A stretch of 64,000 nt of DNA from Acrasis kona (Eukaryota; Heterolobosea; Eutetramitea; Acrasida; Acrasidae). Every line of letters starts with the position of its first letter. The first letter of the stretch is position 1. The position numbers were made by a program, and so were the translations under genes. The stretch is from positions 1 through 64,000 of the forward strand of contig JAOPGA020001054.1 in NCBI GenBank assembly GCA_026419775.2, given 5' to 3'. This document shows, one piece after another, positions 19,644 through 30,384 of this stretch. The notes below the pieces were generated by a model. That model had not been told where the DNA came from. It saw nothing but the letters and a program-made list of their open reading frames with translations, and did no database searches.

Positions 19644-20675
19644 TCATCCGTATAGAACAGATTTTTCATATCCATCTTGATAATCCTTTCTGTGAATGTT
19701 TCTTGGTAAAATTGGAATTCTTGACCGTTCCCGACTTGAAGGCTTTGGCTCTATATATTCTTCTACGTCTTCGCTAATCGTGCTTCTAACACTTGGTAAA
19801 GCAGAACGATCAATAATGTCTTGTTGCATTTCGGAGATTTGTTTCAAAAGTTCGGAAACATCAGGTAGATTTTGTTCCTTTTTCTTCTTTTTTGTTCGGC
19901 TCATTACATCTGCAACGCTATGATCCAAACGATCATTTGTTTTTACATTGTATGCAGTTGGTTGAGCCATAACAAGTAGATGATTTAGTAGCCGAAGCAC
20001 AGCAAAATTACACCGCAGACAAGAGATTTCGAAATAACTAGTTTCAATTTGTTGTGATTTTTGTACATATTCTTGAAAGGAGGTAATGTCCTCAGCTTGA
20101 ACCCTTCTTGATAAATCGCATTTATTCCCCACCAAAATAACAGGTATGTGATGTTCGGCAATAAGGCTTCTTATGGACGGCTGCTGTATCATATTTTGGG
20201 TGGCTATAAATGTGGCCTCTGAGGTAAGGTCGAACACAAAAATAAATAAATTAGCCCCACAAGAAGTTTGTTCCATCAATCTCAAATGTATAGGTCTTGA
20301 GGATGTCTCATAAAAATGAACGGTATAATAACATAAATTTGTAGCTTTTTCTAGTGGTTCGTCTTGTTCAAGCTGTGGGAACTCGACCGAGCTTATCGTA
20401 CAGGCCGATGTTGTGACTGTTTTGTTGTATTGTCTAGCTGGTCTACTATCAATCTTCATCATGATATCATCCCTAGATAACACAAACGAACCGCTATTCC
20501 TAATCGCCGTTCCAACATTATTAACATGAATCACCGGTAACATTTCTTGTAAAATTCCAATCAACATTGACTTTCCAACATGTTCCTCTCCAAACACGCT
20601 CACTTTGAAACTATTATTCTTTCCATCTTCATGTCTGTTGTTGTTCATAATAAAAAAAATAAGCGCCAAATTCAT
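19644..20675 (-). CDS. Divergent Ras-like small GTPase with long insert
   Basis: 343 residues (or 334 from the second ATG at 20648). G1 is GEEHVGKS, G4 is VILVGNKCD and G5 is EISCL, all in the order of Ras-family GTPases. A ~60-residue insert separates G1 from the G3 position, where the usual DxxG is replaced by ETSS, so the catalytic Gln region is not recognisable. The C-terminal ~100 residues are basic and disordered, and no CaaX or Cys pair ends the protein. GTP binding is plausible; normal hydrolysis is doubtful. The start lies only ~32 nt past the stop of MYBBP1A on the same strand. Confidence 0.75.
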   Translation of the reverse strand: MNLALIFFIMNNNRHEDGKNNSFKVSVFGEEHVGKSMLIGILQEMLPVIHVNNVGTAIRNSGSFVLSRDDIMMKIDSRPARQYNKTVTTSACTISSVEFPQLEQDEPLEKATNLCYYTVHFYETSSRPIHLRLMEQTSCGANLFIFVFDLTSEATFIATQNMIQQPSIRSLIAEHHIPVILVGNKCDLSRRVQAEDITSFQEYVQKSQQIETSYFEISCLRCNFAVLRLLNHLLVMAQPTAYNVKTNDRLDHSVADVMSRTKKKKKEQNLPDVSELLKQISEMQQDIIDRSALPSVRSTISEDVEEYIEPKPSSRERSRIPILPRNIHRKDYQDGYEKSVLYG

Positions 20676-20706
20676 TGTAATCGCATTTTTATTTCAAAAA
20701 AATTTT

Positions 20707-23700
20707 TCATTCATCCTCATCAGAAACTTTCTGCCTCTTACGATCTTGCGTATAATCAGCAGATTTTATTTTGGACTCGCGCTCCTTCTCCTCCATTTCT
20801 TGTATCCTCGCGCGCTTCTTTTGTTGCTTCTCCCTTTGTTTCTCTCCTCTCTTCTCTACCCTCTCTTCTGCCTTCTTTTCCTTCTTTTCCTTCTTCTTCT
20901 CCGCCTTTGCTTGATCGAATTCCTTCAACATTCCTTCCAACCCACTATGTACCATCAACTCCTTCAAGCTCCTCTTGTACTCTTTAAAGTGGAAATTCGT
21001 CACTGAGATTTCGAAAAAGAGCGGTAATCTCCTTTGTTCGACGTAGTAGTAATTTGCCTTGTCTTGGCTCAATTTTGAATCGTTCTTGACCATATCTCTA
21101 AAGTTTCTCGATCCCAATCCAAACAGAGAGTTAATGTTCTTGATGGCATCACTCTTCTTGTTTTTATTCTTGTTTGCTACATTATGTTGGTACGTATGAA
21201 TGCGATCTTTGAATTTACCCAAGCAAGCTTCGGCTATGTATTCGTTAACCTCGAAAGGCGTTTTGTAGTTTTGATCGAGGATGGCAGATCTGATCACTTC
21301 CAACATCATCATGAATCGTAAAAAGTCAATCTTGTTTTTGGTGTCTTTTTGTAGCAGGCGGACTAGCGTCGGAACCACGAATGGGAAGAACGCTCTGCAC
21401 CTGACGATACTTGCGTAAACGACCGTTCCAAAATGATCAATGTTGGTCTTCATCACCTTCTTCAACAATGAATGGGGTTCTTGCTCATCAGATTCAGAAT
21501 CAGATTCCGATTCAGAATCAGAATCTGCAATTCCGCGTAAGCGTAATGGCGTTTCGAATTTCCAATATTTAACTTCCTTTTCCAATTCTTTTGCGGTGGT
21601 CGGTAAGCGTGGTTCGATGATCAAGATCAAACGAGTTAACAACTCCACGCAGGTGCCCAAATTAAATTTATGTTTGATTTTCTCGGACCCAAATTTCTTG
21701 TACAACTTTATGGTATAAATTTTATCGATCTTATGAACGCACTTCCTGAGCATGTCCTTCAAAATTGATTTCGAAATTTGATCCATTTTGGATTTGAGAT
21801 CCTCCATTAATTCATGACGTAATTTATGAATCATGGTGGCGATACCAAACACTCTGAAAAACGTTCTATCCTCTTTGAGTGGCTTTTTGATCATGAAGGA
21901 AATGCATCGGAAATAGAGCATCAGGATGATTTCGGTCTTGTTGTGACGGAATGGTAATCCTTCGAGTACGGTCATGATGGACATGCAATAATCGGCCTGA
22001 CGTTGTTTTTTTAAGGAGGCTTCTTTTTTCATTTGTTTGCGTAGCGAAAAGAGTTGACCTAATTTCTGATCGAATCCCATTTGTTCCATTTCGTCGTCAT
22101 TTAAATCACGTGCTAAATCTACTTCTTCATTGTCGGAATCAGAATCATTGTCGGAATCAGAATCTTCAGAATCGGAAAGTTTCGTTTTCTTCTTCTTGTC
22201 GTTGGATTTCTTCTTCTCGTCTTCAGATTCGGAATCGGAATCAATCTTTTTCTTGCTCTTTTTAATCTTCTTGACGCTTTCTTTTTTGTCGTCTTCAGAT
22301 TCGGAATCGGAATCAATCTTTTTATTCTTCTTCTTGCTCTTTTTGACCTTCTTATCATCTTGAGATTCGGAATCGGAATCATGATCAATCTTTTTCTTGC
22401 TCTTTTTGATCTTCTTAGCGCTTTCCTTCTTCTCGTCTTCAGATTCGGAATCAGAATCAGAATCAGAATCAATCTTTTCATTCTTCTTCTTGCTCTTTTT
22501 GATCTTCTTGACGCTTTCCTTCTTCTCATCTTCAGAATCAGAATCAGAATCACGATCCATCTTGTCATTTTTCTTCTTGCTCTTTTTTACCTTCTTATCA
22601 TCTTCATCTTCATCTTCAGATACATCATCATCTTCATCTTGATCCATCTCATCAATTGATTCGCCATCACTACCTTCCTCTTCTTCTTCATCAGTTTCTC
22701 CATTTTTAAGCAAGATTGCAAAGATGGTTTTAAAGCATTCCTTGGTCATGAGAGAACTGAATGTAGCTAATGCAATTCTACAAGGGAACGTCAAGTACTT
22801 GATGGTCAGTAACATGTCCAACATTCCCTGGATTAGAGCTTCTATGGGAAGCTTCGATTCATCTTCATCGCCTCCTTTTCCGATCACTTTCTTATAAAAT
22901 TCATCAATTAGTTCGAATCCATTTTCAAGCACTTGGCTTGTGTTTTCGTCTTGTATCAATATCATGTGATTGATTAAAATACGTAGGGATGTCATTTGAA
23001 TGGGCGTGATTTTGGAAGATTCGCCATTGGTCATCTTTTCGAATTTGAACATTTTTTTTCGAAGTTTTGATTGGTGATCGTCGAATGGGCTTGCTCTCGA
23101 TTCGCCCTTCAGTGATTTTTCGTAAAGAATTAATTCCGAGCTCCATGCAATTTTCGTGGATGGCTTCTTGTCGGCAGCTTGCTTCTTTTTGTTTTGTGGA
23201 TTAACCAAATTACTCTTATCTTGATCTTCAATTGTAGAATCGCTCGAAATCGGCATCGAAGGTTCTTGAACAGTGGCGCTAAAGTTGGTCGATTTCAATT
23301 TTCCCAATTCATGATTGAACTCTTGGATGGATAAATTATCCAAAAATTCATGTAATTTGGTGACAATTTTGTTTCGATCATTTTCGGAAATATCGGAATT
23401 ATAATATCCGTGTTTATGGAATGCCTTTAGTAATTTCAAAATGTCATTAGGATCGGCATGAAACAAATCGTATTGTCTACAATCGGTCGATATGTTATCC
23501 AACACCATCTTCAATAAATCCACGGATCGATGACGTTTGATGTGATTGCATGCATAATTGAATAATTCAAATGACGAAGATGCGGATCCGGACAATACTT
23601 TTTTCTAAAAAGATTTTGAAATGCAAAGTGTCGCAATTCATTTCAAGCACGTTGACCACCCAGTCACATGCTGCTTTCGAGTTGATTTTGAGATATCTAG

Positions 23701-24894
23701 CGAATCCTTCCTTGAACGAATTGGTGTATTTGTCTCTTCTCGAATCCTTTTCTTTGGTAGCGCTCAATACGTCCTTGACGAAATCTCTCATTAGATTTTT
23801 GTTGAGGAACGGTAATTCTTCGTACGAGTATTTTAGAATGTATTTGTCGTAAAACATGAAGAGATTTTGTTGACATTGGAATGTGGAATGTTGACCTAAT
23901 GTTTGATTGGTAATGTCGTCGATGACTGCTGTTCTCTTGCTTGGTTCGTAATCCTTCATGCCGTCCAATAATGCATCCGCGTATTCTTCTGGTTCGTTTA
24001 TTTTTAGATCCTCCGCGACTGATTTGATGTATTGTTTTGATTTGACTAGATCCAGATCCTTGACACCGGCGGGCATTGATTCTGGGAATGTTCTGGTTAG
24101 ATAACTCGAGAGCGCGAAATCATGGGGAGAACCGTAATCGAACACTTTTTTTTGTAAAAATTTGGACACGAATGGATCGGATTTGACGCAATGTGTACTT
24201 GTGAATTCGACTCCGGCATCGATGACTGATCTCTTGATGACATTGATGAGAATGTGAACGGCTGCTCCTTTTAGTAGTATTTTGTTCATGTTGCATGTGA
24301 TGGAACGTAACAAATCTCTACCGGCATCTGAATCCAATTTGTAGTAACCAGATGTCAAGAATACAGAATCAAAGTACATTGTGGAAAGGATTCTTCTGGC
24401 GCGAAGTACTTCTGGTAATTTCTCATTTTCATCGCCGAGTAATTCGTCCAACATTGACCTTAGGTAGTGGTAGTCGAAAACGTGTGGTGACACTTTTAAA
24501 AGCTGTGATAGTACGATGGACGCGTACACTCTGTTGATGGTCTTAAACCTCCATAACAATTCACGGAACAATATGGGACCCTCAAAGGATTCCGATAAGG
24601 GTGTATGTGCCAATTTTTGTTGAAATTGTTGTGTGAAGGAATTAAATTCATTTAAAAACACTTTTGGTGATTGTTTTTTGAAAAGTTTTTGAAGGGATAA
24701 CGACATTTCTGATACATTTAATGGGATGAAGTTCATGATAGGAACGTACCTATTAAAAGTCCGGTCTTTCTGCCATGGTATTGCTCGTAGACTCCATCCA
24801 TGTTTCGAAGGTCCTTGTTCCTTTTAGTGAAATTTCTAAACTCCTCCTGTAGCTGTTCTAATGTTCTCTCACCATCTTCCGACATCTTCGGCAT
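20707..24894 (-). CDS. MYBBP1A/Pol5-family nucleolar protein
   Basis: Large helical-repeat nucleolar protein of the DNA polymerase V/MYBBP1A family, with roles in rRNA transcription and ribosome assembly. Exon 1 (24894-24750) joins exon 2 (from 24708) across a 41-nt intron. The frame changes near 23600, next to an A6 run (23599-23604). Either one base is extra there (about 1381 residues) or a 46-nt intron with a GTGCTT donor (23605-23650) is removed (1366 residues); human MYBBP1A has about 1330. The family signature is DLNDDEMEQMGFDQKLGQLF. Ahead of it is a long run of KKSKKK-SDSDSE repeats, and the C-terminus is basic and nuclear-localising. Confidence 0.85.
22119..22660 (-). repeat. Coding repeats, alternating Lys-rich and Ser-Asp/Glu blocks
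   Basis: Within MYBBP1A, about five imperfect units of 25-39 residues alternate KKIKKSKKK with DSDSDSESEDEKKES. The S-D/E blocks are strong casein kinase 2 sites, as in nucleolar Nopp140 and nucleolin. The DNA is a GATTCxGAATC/AAGAAG simple-sequence mosaic likely to vary in copy number. Confidence 0.85.
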
Positions 24895-25028
24895 CTTGGG
24901 TGTGTGTGTGAAAATTACAAGTTGAAGTACTTGAAGTTGACCTTGTTAAAAAACAATAAATTGTAATCATCATAAGGTTACACAAAAAACAGGACAATAT
25001 CCTTCAACTCAAGATCAAGAAAGTATTT

Positions 25029-26383
25029 TTATTTTGATAACACTGCCGTTTTATATCCACAAGCGAAGCAACATCTTCTATTTTGTTCCGGAATGTAAAT
25101 CAATAAACTACTCGAGCAAGATTTGCACAAGTGCTCCTCCATATACTTTTTATTACAAAATCTCTTTGAGTTAGGTGGACATTCACATTCGAAAAAGAAA
25201 CATTCGTTCAACTGAAACTTTCGCCTTTCGCTAGTCGTGTCAGGATTCATATAACAAAAAGCCACCTCCTCGCCAGCAGAAATGTCATGAACAGCGTATA
25301 AATACATTTTATTATCTCTTTCAATTAATTCACAATTGGGGAAGCACGAATGATTAACATAAGAAATAGGAGGAAAAATGCCAAACGCACCACACGACAA
25401 CACTTTAGTAGGATTTCCGGGTACGCGCGAAGTACTCAAAGTTTCTCTTTGTTCAAGTCCAGGACTATATGATCCATTTTGTGATATAGCATTACTTCTT
25501 TGTTTGCCGACAAGTTCATATAACATCAACTCATCAACTCCATCCAGCAATACTTTATTTGTAATGTTTGCGCGAACGTTTAGTATCATTTCCGCTGACA
25601 TTTTTGCAATCATCATATCTTCTTCTGATGAGGCCATCATAAACTTTCTATGAAGTGTTAGAATTGAGAATTAAATGTAACTCACCTGTGTGAAATGTGT
25701 CTCCACAGATCCTCAAAACAATATTCATTTTTATTTTGATTTGGAATTTTTGTTTCAAAGTACCGCTGACATAATGTTTTGATCAAATAGCGAACAACGC
25801 TGTAATAGTCTTTTGTTACATGGTCCACTCCTCTATTTTTCTTCCATTTTCCATCTCCCTTCTCTTGTCTCTCCAACTTGTAGTGTTCGCCAAGACGCTT
25901 GAGAGAATCGCATTCTAGCGATAATGTATGAAAGAGTTTAGACTGATCATAGCAGTCTGTAGAGCAGAAACAAACTTGTTCACATTCAGAACACGCAAGA
26001 ACAGATTTTTTTCTCGCTGCTGTTTCATTTAAAGGTTTAGTGCAATTATAACATTGTTTGTCAAAATGGGAGTGGTGGACGATTTGAACATAGGGTGTGG
26101 ACGAAAGAACTAGTTCACCGGGCGAAATGTGTTTTTTCGCGATAAGTGATCTTCCTTTCGATTCTTGAAAAACCATTTCAACAGGGCTATTTGCGTAGTA
26201 TTTTGAATTATAATAGTCCACATCTTTCATGTGAAATTCTGCTTCCTTTTCTATTTCCTTTGATCTTCTGTTATATCCCACATCTAGTTGCCTCAAATTT
26301 AAATTTGCGTATCCTCTGATCGTGCAAGGAGCGTTAGGTATGCATCTTTTCAAGGACTTCATCAATCTCATTGTAATATTCAT
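25029..26383 (-). CDS. SMYD-type SET/MYND domain protein
   Basis: Two exons (26383-25686 and 25647-25029) around a 38-nt intron (GTGAGT...TCATAG) give 438 residues. The split SET domain starts at ~60 (GRSLIAKKHISPGELVLSST). A MYND zinc finger follows with eight Cys/His (CYNCTKPLNE...CSECEQVCFCSTDCYDQSK). The SET core lies in exon 2 (SYVNHSCFPNCELIE, GEEVAFCYMNPDTTSERR), with a Cys-rich post-SET (FFFECECP). NHSCxPN binds the methyl donor. It is a probable protein-lysine methyltransferase. The first ~30 residues are basic and Arg/Ser-rich and could be a mitochondrial presequence, which would be unusual; this is uncertain. Confidence 0.88.
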
Positions 26384-27308
26384 TAATCTTTCATCAGAAT
26401 TTGCACAATATCTTCATTCAGATCTTTCAATACATTGTTAGTGATCGATGTGAAGCATTAGAAGCATTTCGATATTGAGCATGAACTTCCGTCGTTTTCT
26501 ATTGAGAAGGTTGTTGATTGGCTGGCAGATTTTTTTGTAAAGCTACGGGGAAAATTATCATTGGCGAAACATTTGTCTTTTGCCGAAAAACAACGAAAAA
26601 TACTCAACACACATGAAGAGGTCATAGGGTGCGAGCTGCCACAGGGGTACGGAGAGCCTTATACATTAGTTAATACATAAACATTATACAATGGACAACA
26701 CTTAGAACTCTTTACTTTAGCTGTTCTTTATTTATTACATCTACAGACATCCTACTTCACAAATATCTACCTAGGTTGCTCTACTAGCTGAACGATGTCA
26801 TTGCTGTTAGCAGTCTACTTTGACATTGTACATTTCACATTTAGGATGTACTTTCATCGCATTCTTTGTATGCTTTCATCAAGCGGGTTAACGCACCAAC
26901 ATTAAAAACATTAAACATTCTTGTATTGTAGAGGGGTCCTGAACGACCTCCAACAGCCTTCTATTTAGATTCTTAAAATAGATTATCAGTTGGCTTCAAC
27001 CGTAGAGAAATCAGATTCTTTTTTAGACACTGTCCTTTTATGGCTATATTTGCCTTGAACCGTTGAAGTTCGAATTGGAACCATTGGTTGAAGTTCTTGA
27101 TTGGTTAGTATCGGAGGGCGCCACATTACCTAATTTTTGCCTCTTCGAATATCATAAAAAATTGTTCATCCCTGCCAACCGCAGAGCATACAGATTATTG
27201 AAACTTGTCCCAGTTCGTAACTCAACAAACTTATAACAGAACCTAACCACCTGGAGGTTACAATCCCTGAATTTAAACCACTCCCACCTTCCTATAATTT
27301 CTTTCCAC
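26384..27308. other. Divergent promoter region
   Basis: About 925 AT-rich bases between the SMYD-type gene and the Myb gene. A 102-codon minus frame at 27152-27460 is antisense to the Myb start and not protein-like. I found no RNA gene or repeat. A 5' leader intron of the Myb gene cannot be excluded. Confidence 0.5.
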
Positions 27309-28661
27309 ATGGTAATAGCAGATACTGAACGAATAGAACAACAGAGCTCGTCTCGAACAGAGTCACCAGTCGAATCCAGCCATGGAACGGCTGACGAAAG
27401 TAGTGAATATTGTGACAGTGATTCGAGTATAACGAGCCAACGCTCACGCAAAAAGAACAAGAAGACATCAAGTCAAACAAAAAAGAAGGCAAAGTCTCAA
27501 TCAAGTACGACTAAGAAGTCGAACACAAGAAAAAGAAAACAGTCCGAATTGACGGGTAGTGACGGCCTGGCACATGTTAAGGGTGCATGGAGTGACGAAG
27601 AGGACCAAAAGTTAAAGGACTTGGTCAAGAAGTACGGCCCAAAGAGATGGTCCGTCATTGCAGAAAAATTACCAGGACGTATTGGTAAGCAATGTCGTGA
27701 GAGATGGTACAATCACCTGGACCCAAGCGTCAAGAAGGATTGGTGGACGGCCGAAGAAGACCGCATCATTATCGACTTTCATGAAAGGAACGGAAACCAA
27801 TGGGCCCAAATTGCAAAGCTGCTGCCAGGACGCCCAGCCAACGCCATCAAGAACCACTGGAACTCCACATTAAGAAGAGCAGTCGACAAGGGCGGAAAAA
27901 TCAAGAAGGACGTAAAGAAGACTAAAGTATCCATCCAACCCACAAAGAAGAGGAAGATTGAAAAATCAATCAGCGACGAAGAATACGAAGACAAGGTCGA
28001 AGAAGAAGAGGAGGAAGAAGATTATGCCACGCCGCTCATCGTAGAGCCACAATCCGCCTTGGATGACACCATCACTCAAGAACAGGTCAATCATCATCAT
28101 CAACCATCTCCAAAGTCATCTCCGTTACCCGCCTACATTACACGCAACAGCAACAAGAGAAAAAGATACGAGAGCGAAGATCAAATGATGAGCGAAGACG
28201 ACAGCGACACGTGTTCCGAGAGCGACAGCGAACATGAAGAAGTCGAAAGCGATGATGAATTTGTAAATAGTCCACTACCAGTCACAACAACAAACAGAGT
28301 GGTGCCTCGCAACCAAGCCATTGAGGAGGATCAAGACGAACTCATGATGGACACCGTATCAGCCGCCACCAACAATGCAGCAGCCATCGTGTCGGGCGAC
28401 TCCTACTACATTATATCTCCATCCAAGGAATGCATCTTCTCCGCACCAACCGTCGTGGACCCTCCCATGACGAGCGCTCAGCTTCAAAAGTTGCGCCAGG
28501 AATGTCTCGAAGAAGTGTACAAGCATGATGACATTGAGACCTTGAGAAGAATTGTATTGATCCGCCAGTATGACCCAGAGTACAAGAGAGCTGTTGAAAA
28601 GCAAGATAGTAATGATTTTTTCGAACAAACTCTTTTGTCTTATTGGTCCCACTCATGTTGA
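27309..28661 (+). CDS. R2R3-type Myb transcription factor
   Basis: 450 residues, one exon. Two Myb repeats with regular Trp spacing: R2 at ~91-140 ([20 protein letters not shown], then [21 protein letters not shown]) and R3 at ~141-190 ([41 protein letters not shown]). This is closest to animal c-Myb and protist R2R3 proteins. The N-terminus is a K/S-rich basic region; behind the repeats lie long acidic stretches likely to act in transcription activation. It is a nuclear DNA-binding factor; its targets are unknown. Confidence 0.93.
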   Translation: MVIADTERIEQQSSSRTESPVESSHGTADESSEYCDSDSSITSQRSRKKNKKTSSQTKKKAKSQSSTTKKSNTRKRKQSELTGSDGLAHVKGAWSDEEDQKLKDLVKKYGPKRWSVIAEKLPGRIGKQCRERWYNHLDPSVKKDWWTAEEDRIIIDFHERNGNQWAQIAKLLPGRPANAIKNHWNSTLRRAVDKGGKIKKDVKKTKVSIQPTKKRKIEKSISDEEYEDKVEEEEEEEDYATPLIVEPQSALDDTITQEQVNHHHQPSPKSSPLPAYITRNSNKRKRYESEDQMMSEDDSDTCSESDSEHEEVESDDEFVNSPLPVTTTNRVVPRNQAIEEDQDELMMDTVSAATNNAAAIVSGDSYYIISPSKECIFSAPTVVDPPMTSAQLQKLRQECLEEVYKHDDIETLRRIVLIRQYDPEYKRAVEKQDSNDFFEQTLLSYWSHSC

Positions 28662-28863
28662 GTCCACCGCTGTGGTCGGCCTCTTTGTACTTTATACGTG
28701 TAAAATGTTTTCCTTTTTGATGTCGACGTAAAAATGTACATGACCCCGCGTCGTCACTTTTGTCGGGATGCCTGATAAGCTTCCTGGCTTGTATGATATC
28801 AAGAATGTCCTTCATGAACGAGAGAATGTCGGTAATTCGCGAAGAAGAGTCGACGAGCACCAT
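28411..28863 (-). CDS. Ambiguous short gene downstream of Myb
   Basis: A minus frame of 150 codons from an ATG at 28863. Its first ~65 residues lie outside the Myb gene and look protein-like: [20 protein letters not shown] forms a good amphipathic helix and the codons resemble those of real genes. The rest is antisense to the Myb coding end, so a shorter product or a 3' intron is likely. A competing plus frame (28778-28891, [17 protein letters not shown]) covers the same stretch. One of the two may be real, and I cannot tell which from the sequence. Confidence 0.28.
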   Translation of the reverse strand: MVLVDSSSRITDILSFMKDILDIIQARKLIRHPDKSDDAGSCTFLRRHQKGKHFTRIKYKEADHSGGLNMSGTNKTKEFVRKNHYYLAFQQLSCTLGHTGGSIQFFSRSQCHHACTLLRDIPGATFEAERSSWEGPRRLVRRRCIPWMEI

Positions 28864-29106
28864 AGTCGACGGCAGGTTCCAAGAATGTAAATAAAATGTG
28901 TATAGTATTCTCTATTTCTTTTAACCTTGGTGTTGTTTGCTTTGTGTGAATCTATTTTTGTAATTTTAGAACGAATTTTAGTAAAAGTAAAAATAAGACA
29001 GAGAGATCTACAGGGAATATTGCATGACATGAAATGGATTTTTATTAGATAACATGAATAATAAGAACAAAAAGATTCATATCAAGCAAAATTTATTCAA
29101 AAATGA

Positions 29107-30180
29107 TTAGTTAACGTAGACTCCCAAATTCAAACCAGTGTTCACGACTGCACATGCACTCAAGGAGCTTAGGCTGAGGTTGCTATTTCTGACTTGTCCG
29201 TTGCATAGGAGGCCACCTGATGTTCCCACACAGCAGTTGTTATTTCCGTTCAAAAGTAACAATGAGCTACCAGATACTGCAGCGCGAATTCCGAGACCAA
29301 GGTTCAATCCCAAGTTGATGTTCAATAATCCCAACAAGTTTAAGCTAATGTTGATGGGAGCGACACTGACTGCAACAAAAGTGTTCAAGTTGATTTGTGA
29401 TACAGTAACTCCTAAAAGGTTGGAGCCAACAGCGGTAATGATTTGATTGTTACATACATCAGCTGCTAATTGGATGTCACCAGATACACCCAAGTTGATG
29501 GAAGAGGACACTGCCAAAGATAAGTTGTTGACTACATATCTAGTCAAAACACCTGCAGTAGAAGTTACGTAGATGAAGCCATTTCTTGCCAATAGCACTG
29601 TTCCACTGATAGTTCCTGTCAAGACGTTTACAGTTGCGGACACTGATACATCTGTAAATGCTCTAATATTGAATGTACCAATTCTTACACTTGCTCCTGC
29701 GGTAACAACTACAGCTGTCTCGTCATCCAATAATCCCAAAAGTCTTGTTGGTGAAGGTGTGCAGATCACAATTTGTGAAGCTGAAAAATCGTTCAAACTC
29801 AATCTGTTGTAACAGAGTCCAGATGCAGTAATCACAAAATCTTCTCTAACACCAGCTACGATTTGTGCAACTGCTGTTGTGGCAATATTGACTACTACTC
29901 CGGTTGCTAGATTCACTGTTGCGATAACATTTGCACCTGCTAGGATACCGGTAACGACTGCGACATTAGCAACTGCGGTGATGGATGCAGAAGTTGGGAC
30001 GCATGGAAGGTTGATGGTTGAGACCACACTACCTGCTGCGTTGATGCAAGTTGCGACTTGGCTAGTGGTGTCAAACTTGTAGAATAGACCAGCACCATTA
30101 CCAACCACAAATGTGGAGTCGGTACAATAGACTGTGGCAATAAGTAAGAACAAGGCAACGACGCTTTTGAATGTGTTCAT
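29107..30180 (-). CDS. Secreted, nearly uncharged V/A/N/L-rich protein
   Basis: 357 residues with a signal peptide (about 1-19, SVVALFLLIATVYC). The mature part consists of short beta-strand-like repeats such as SVVSTINL, VVTGILAGANVIATVNL and GLLNINLGLNLGLG. Charged residues are very rare and Cys occur in a few scattered positions, mainly near the end. Spaced strands of this kind suggest a beta-propeller or beta-solenoid. It is probably extracellular or in a cyst wall, matrix or secretory vesicle. I do not recognise a family. Single exon, with AT-rich flanks. Confidence 0.8.
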   Translation of the reverse strand: MNTFKSVVALFLLIATVYCTDSTFVVGNGAGLFYKFDTTSQVATCINAAGSVVSTINLPCVPTSASITAVANVAVVTGILAGANVIATVNLATGVVVNIATTAVAQIVAGVREDFVITASGLCYNRLSLNDFSASQIVICTPSPTRLLGLLDDETAVVVTAGASVRIGTFNIRAFTDVSVSATVNVLTGTISGTVLLARNGFIYVTSTAGVLTRYVVNNLSLAVSSSINLGVSGDIQLAADVCNNQIITAVGSNLLGVTVSQINLNTFVAVSVAPINISLNLLGLLNINLGLNLGLGIRAAVSGSSLLLLNGNNNCCVGTSGGLLCNGQVRNSNLSLSSLSACAVVNTGLNLGVYVN

Positions 30181-30384
30181 TTTGTTTTTTGTATATTAAT
30201 TTGCTATCTGATGTTACCAATTTATCATGCCGAATGTATCTATTCGTATCAAAGTAACCTTTTGGTTATTACTAAATCTGTAATACCCCAGACTGTGTTT
30301 ATGTTCGCTGATATCAAAATCGAATAGTTTCGCTCGTAATAATTATAATCAGAAGAGGACAAAATTCATAAAACAATAAAATAT

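Noticed and set aside
22119-22659. Several long frames on both strands made of Ser/Glu/Phe or Arg/Lys/Ile runs
   Set aside because: They are shadows of the SDSDSE/KKSKKK repeat in MYBBP1A; no independent start or codon pattern.
23605-23650. Intron with a GTG donor in MYBBP1A
   Set aside because: Kept only as an alternative: nearly all other donors here are GTA, and an extra base in the adjacent A6 run explains the shift more simply.
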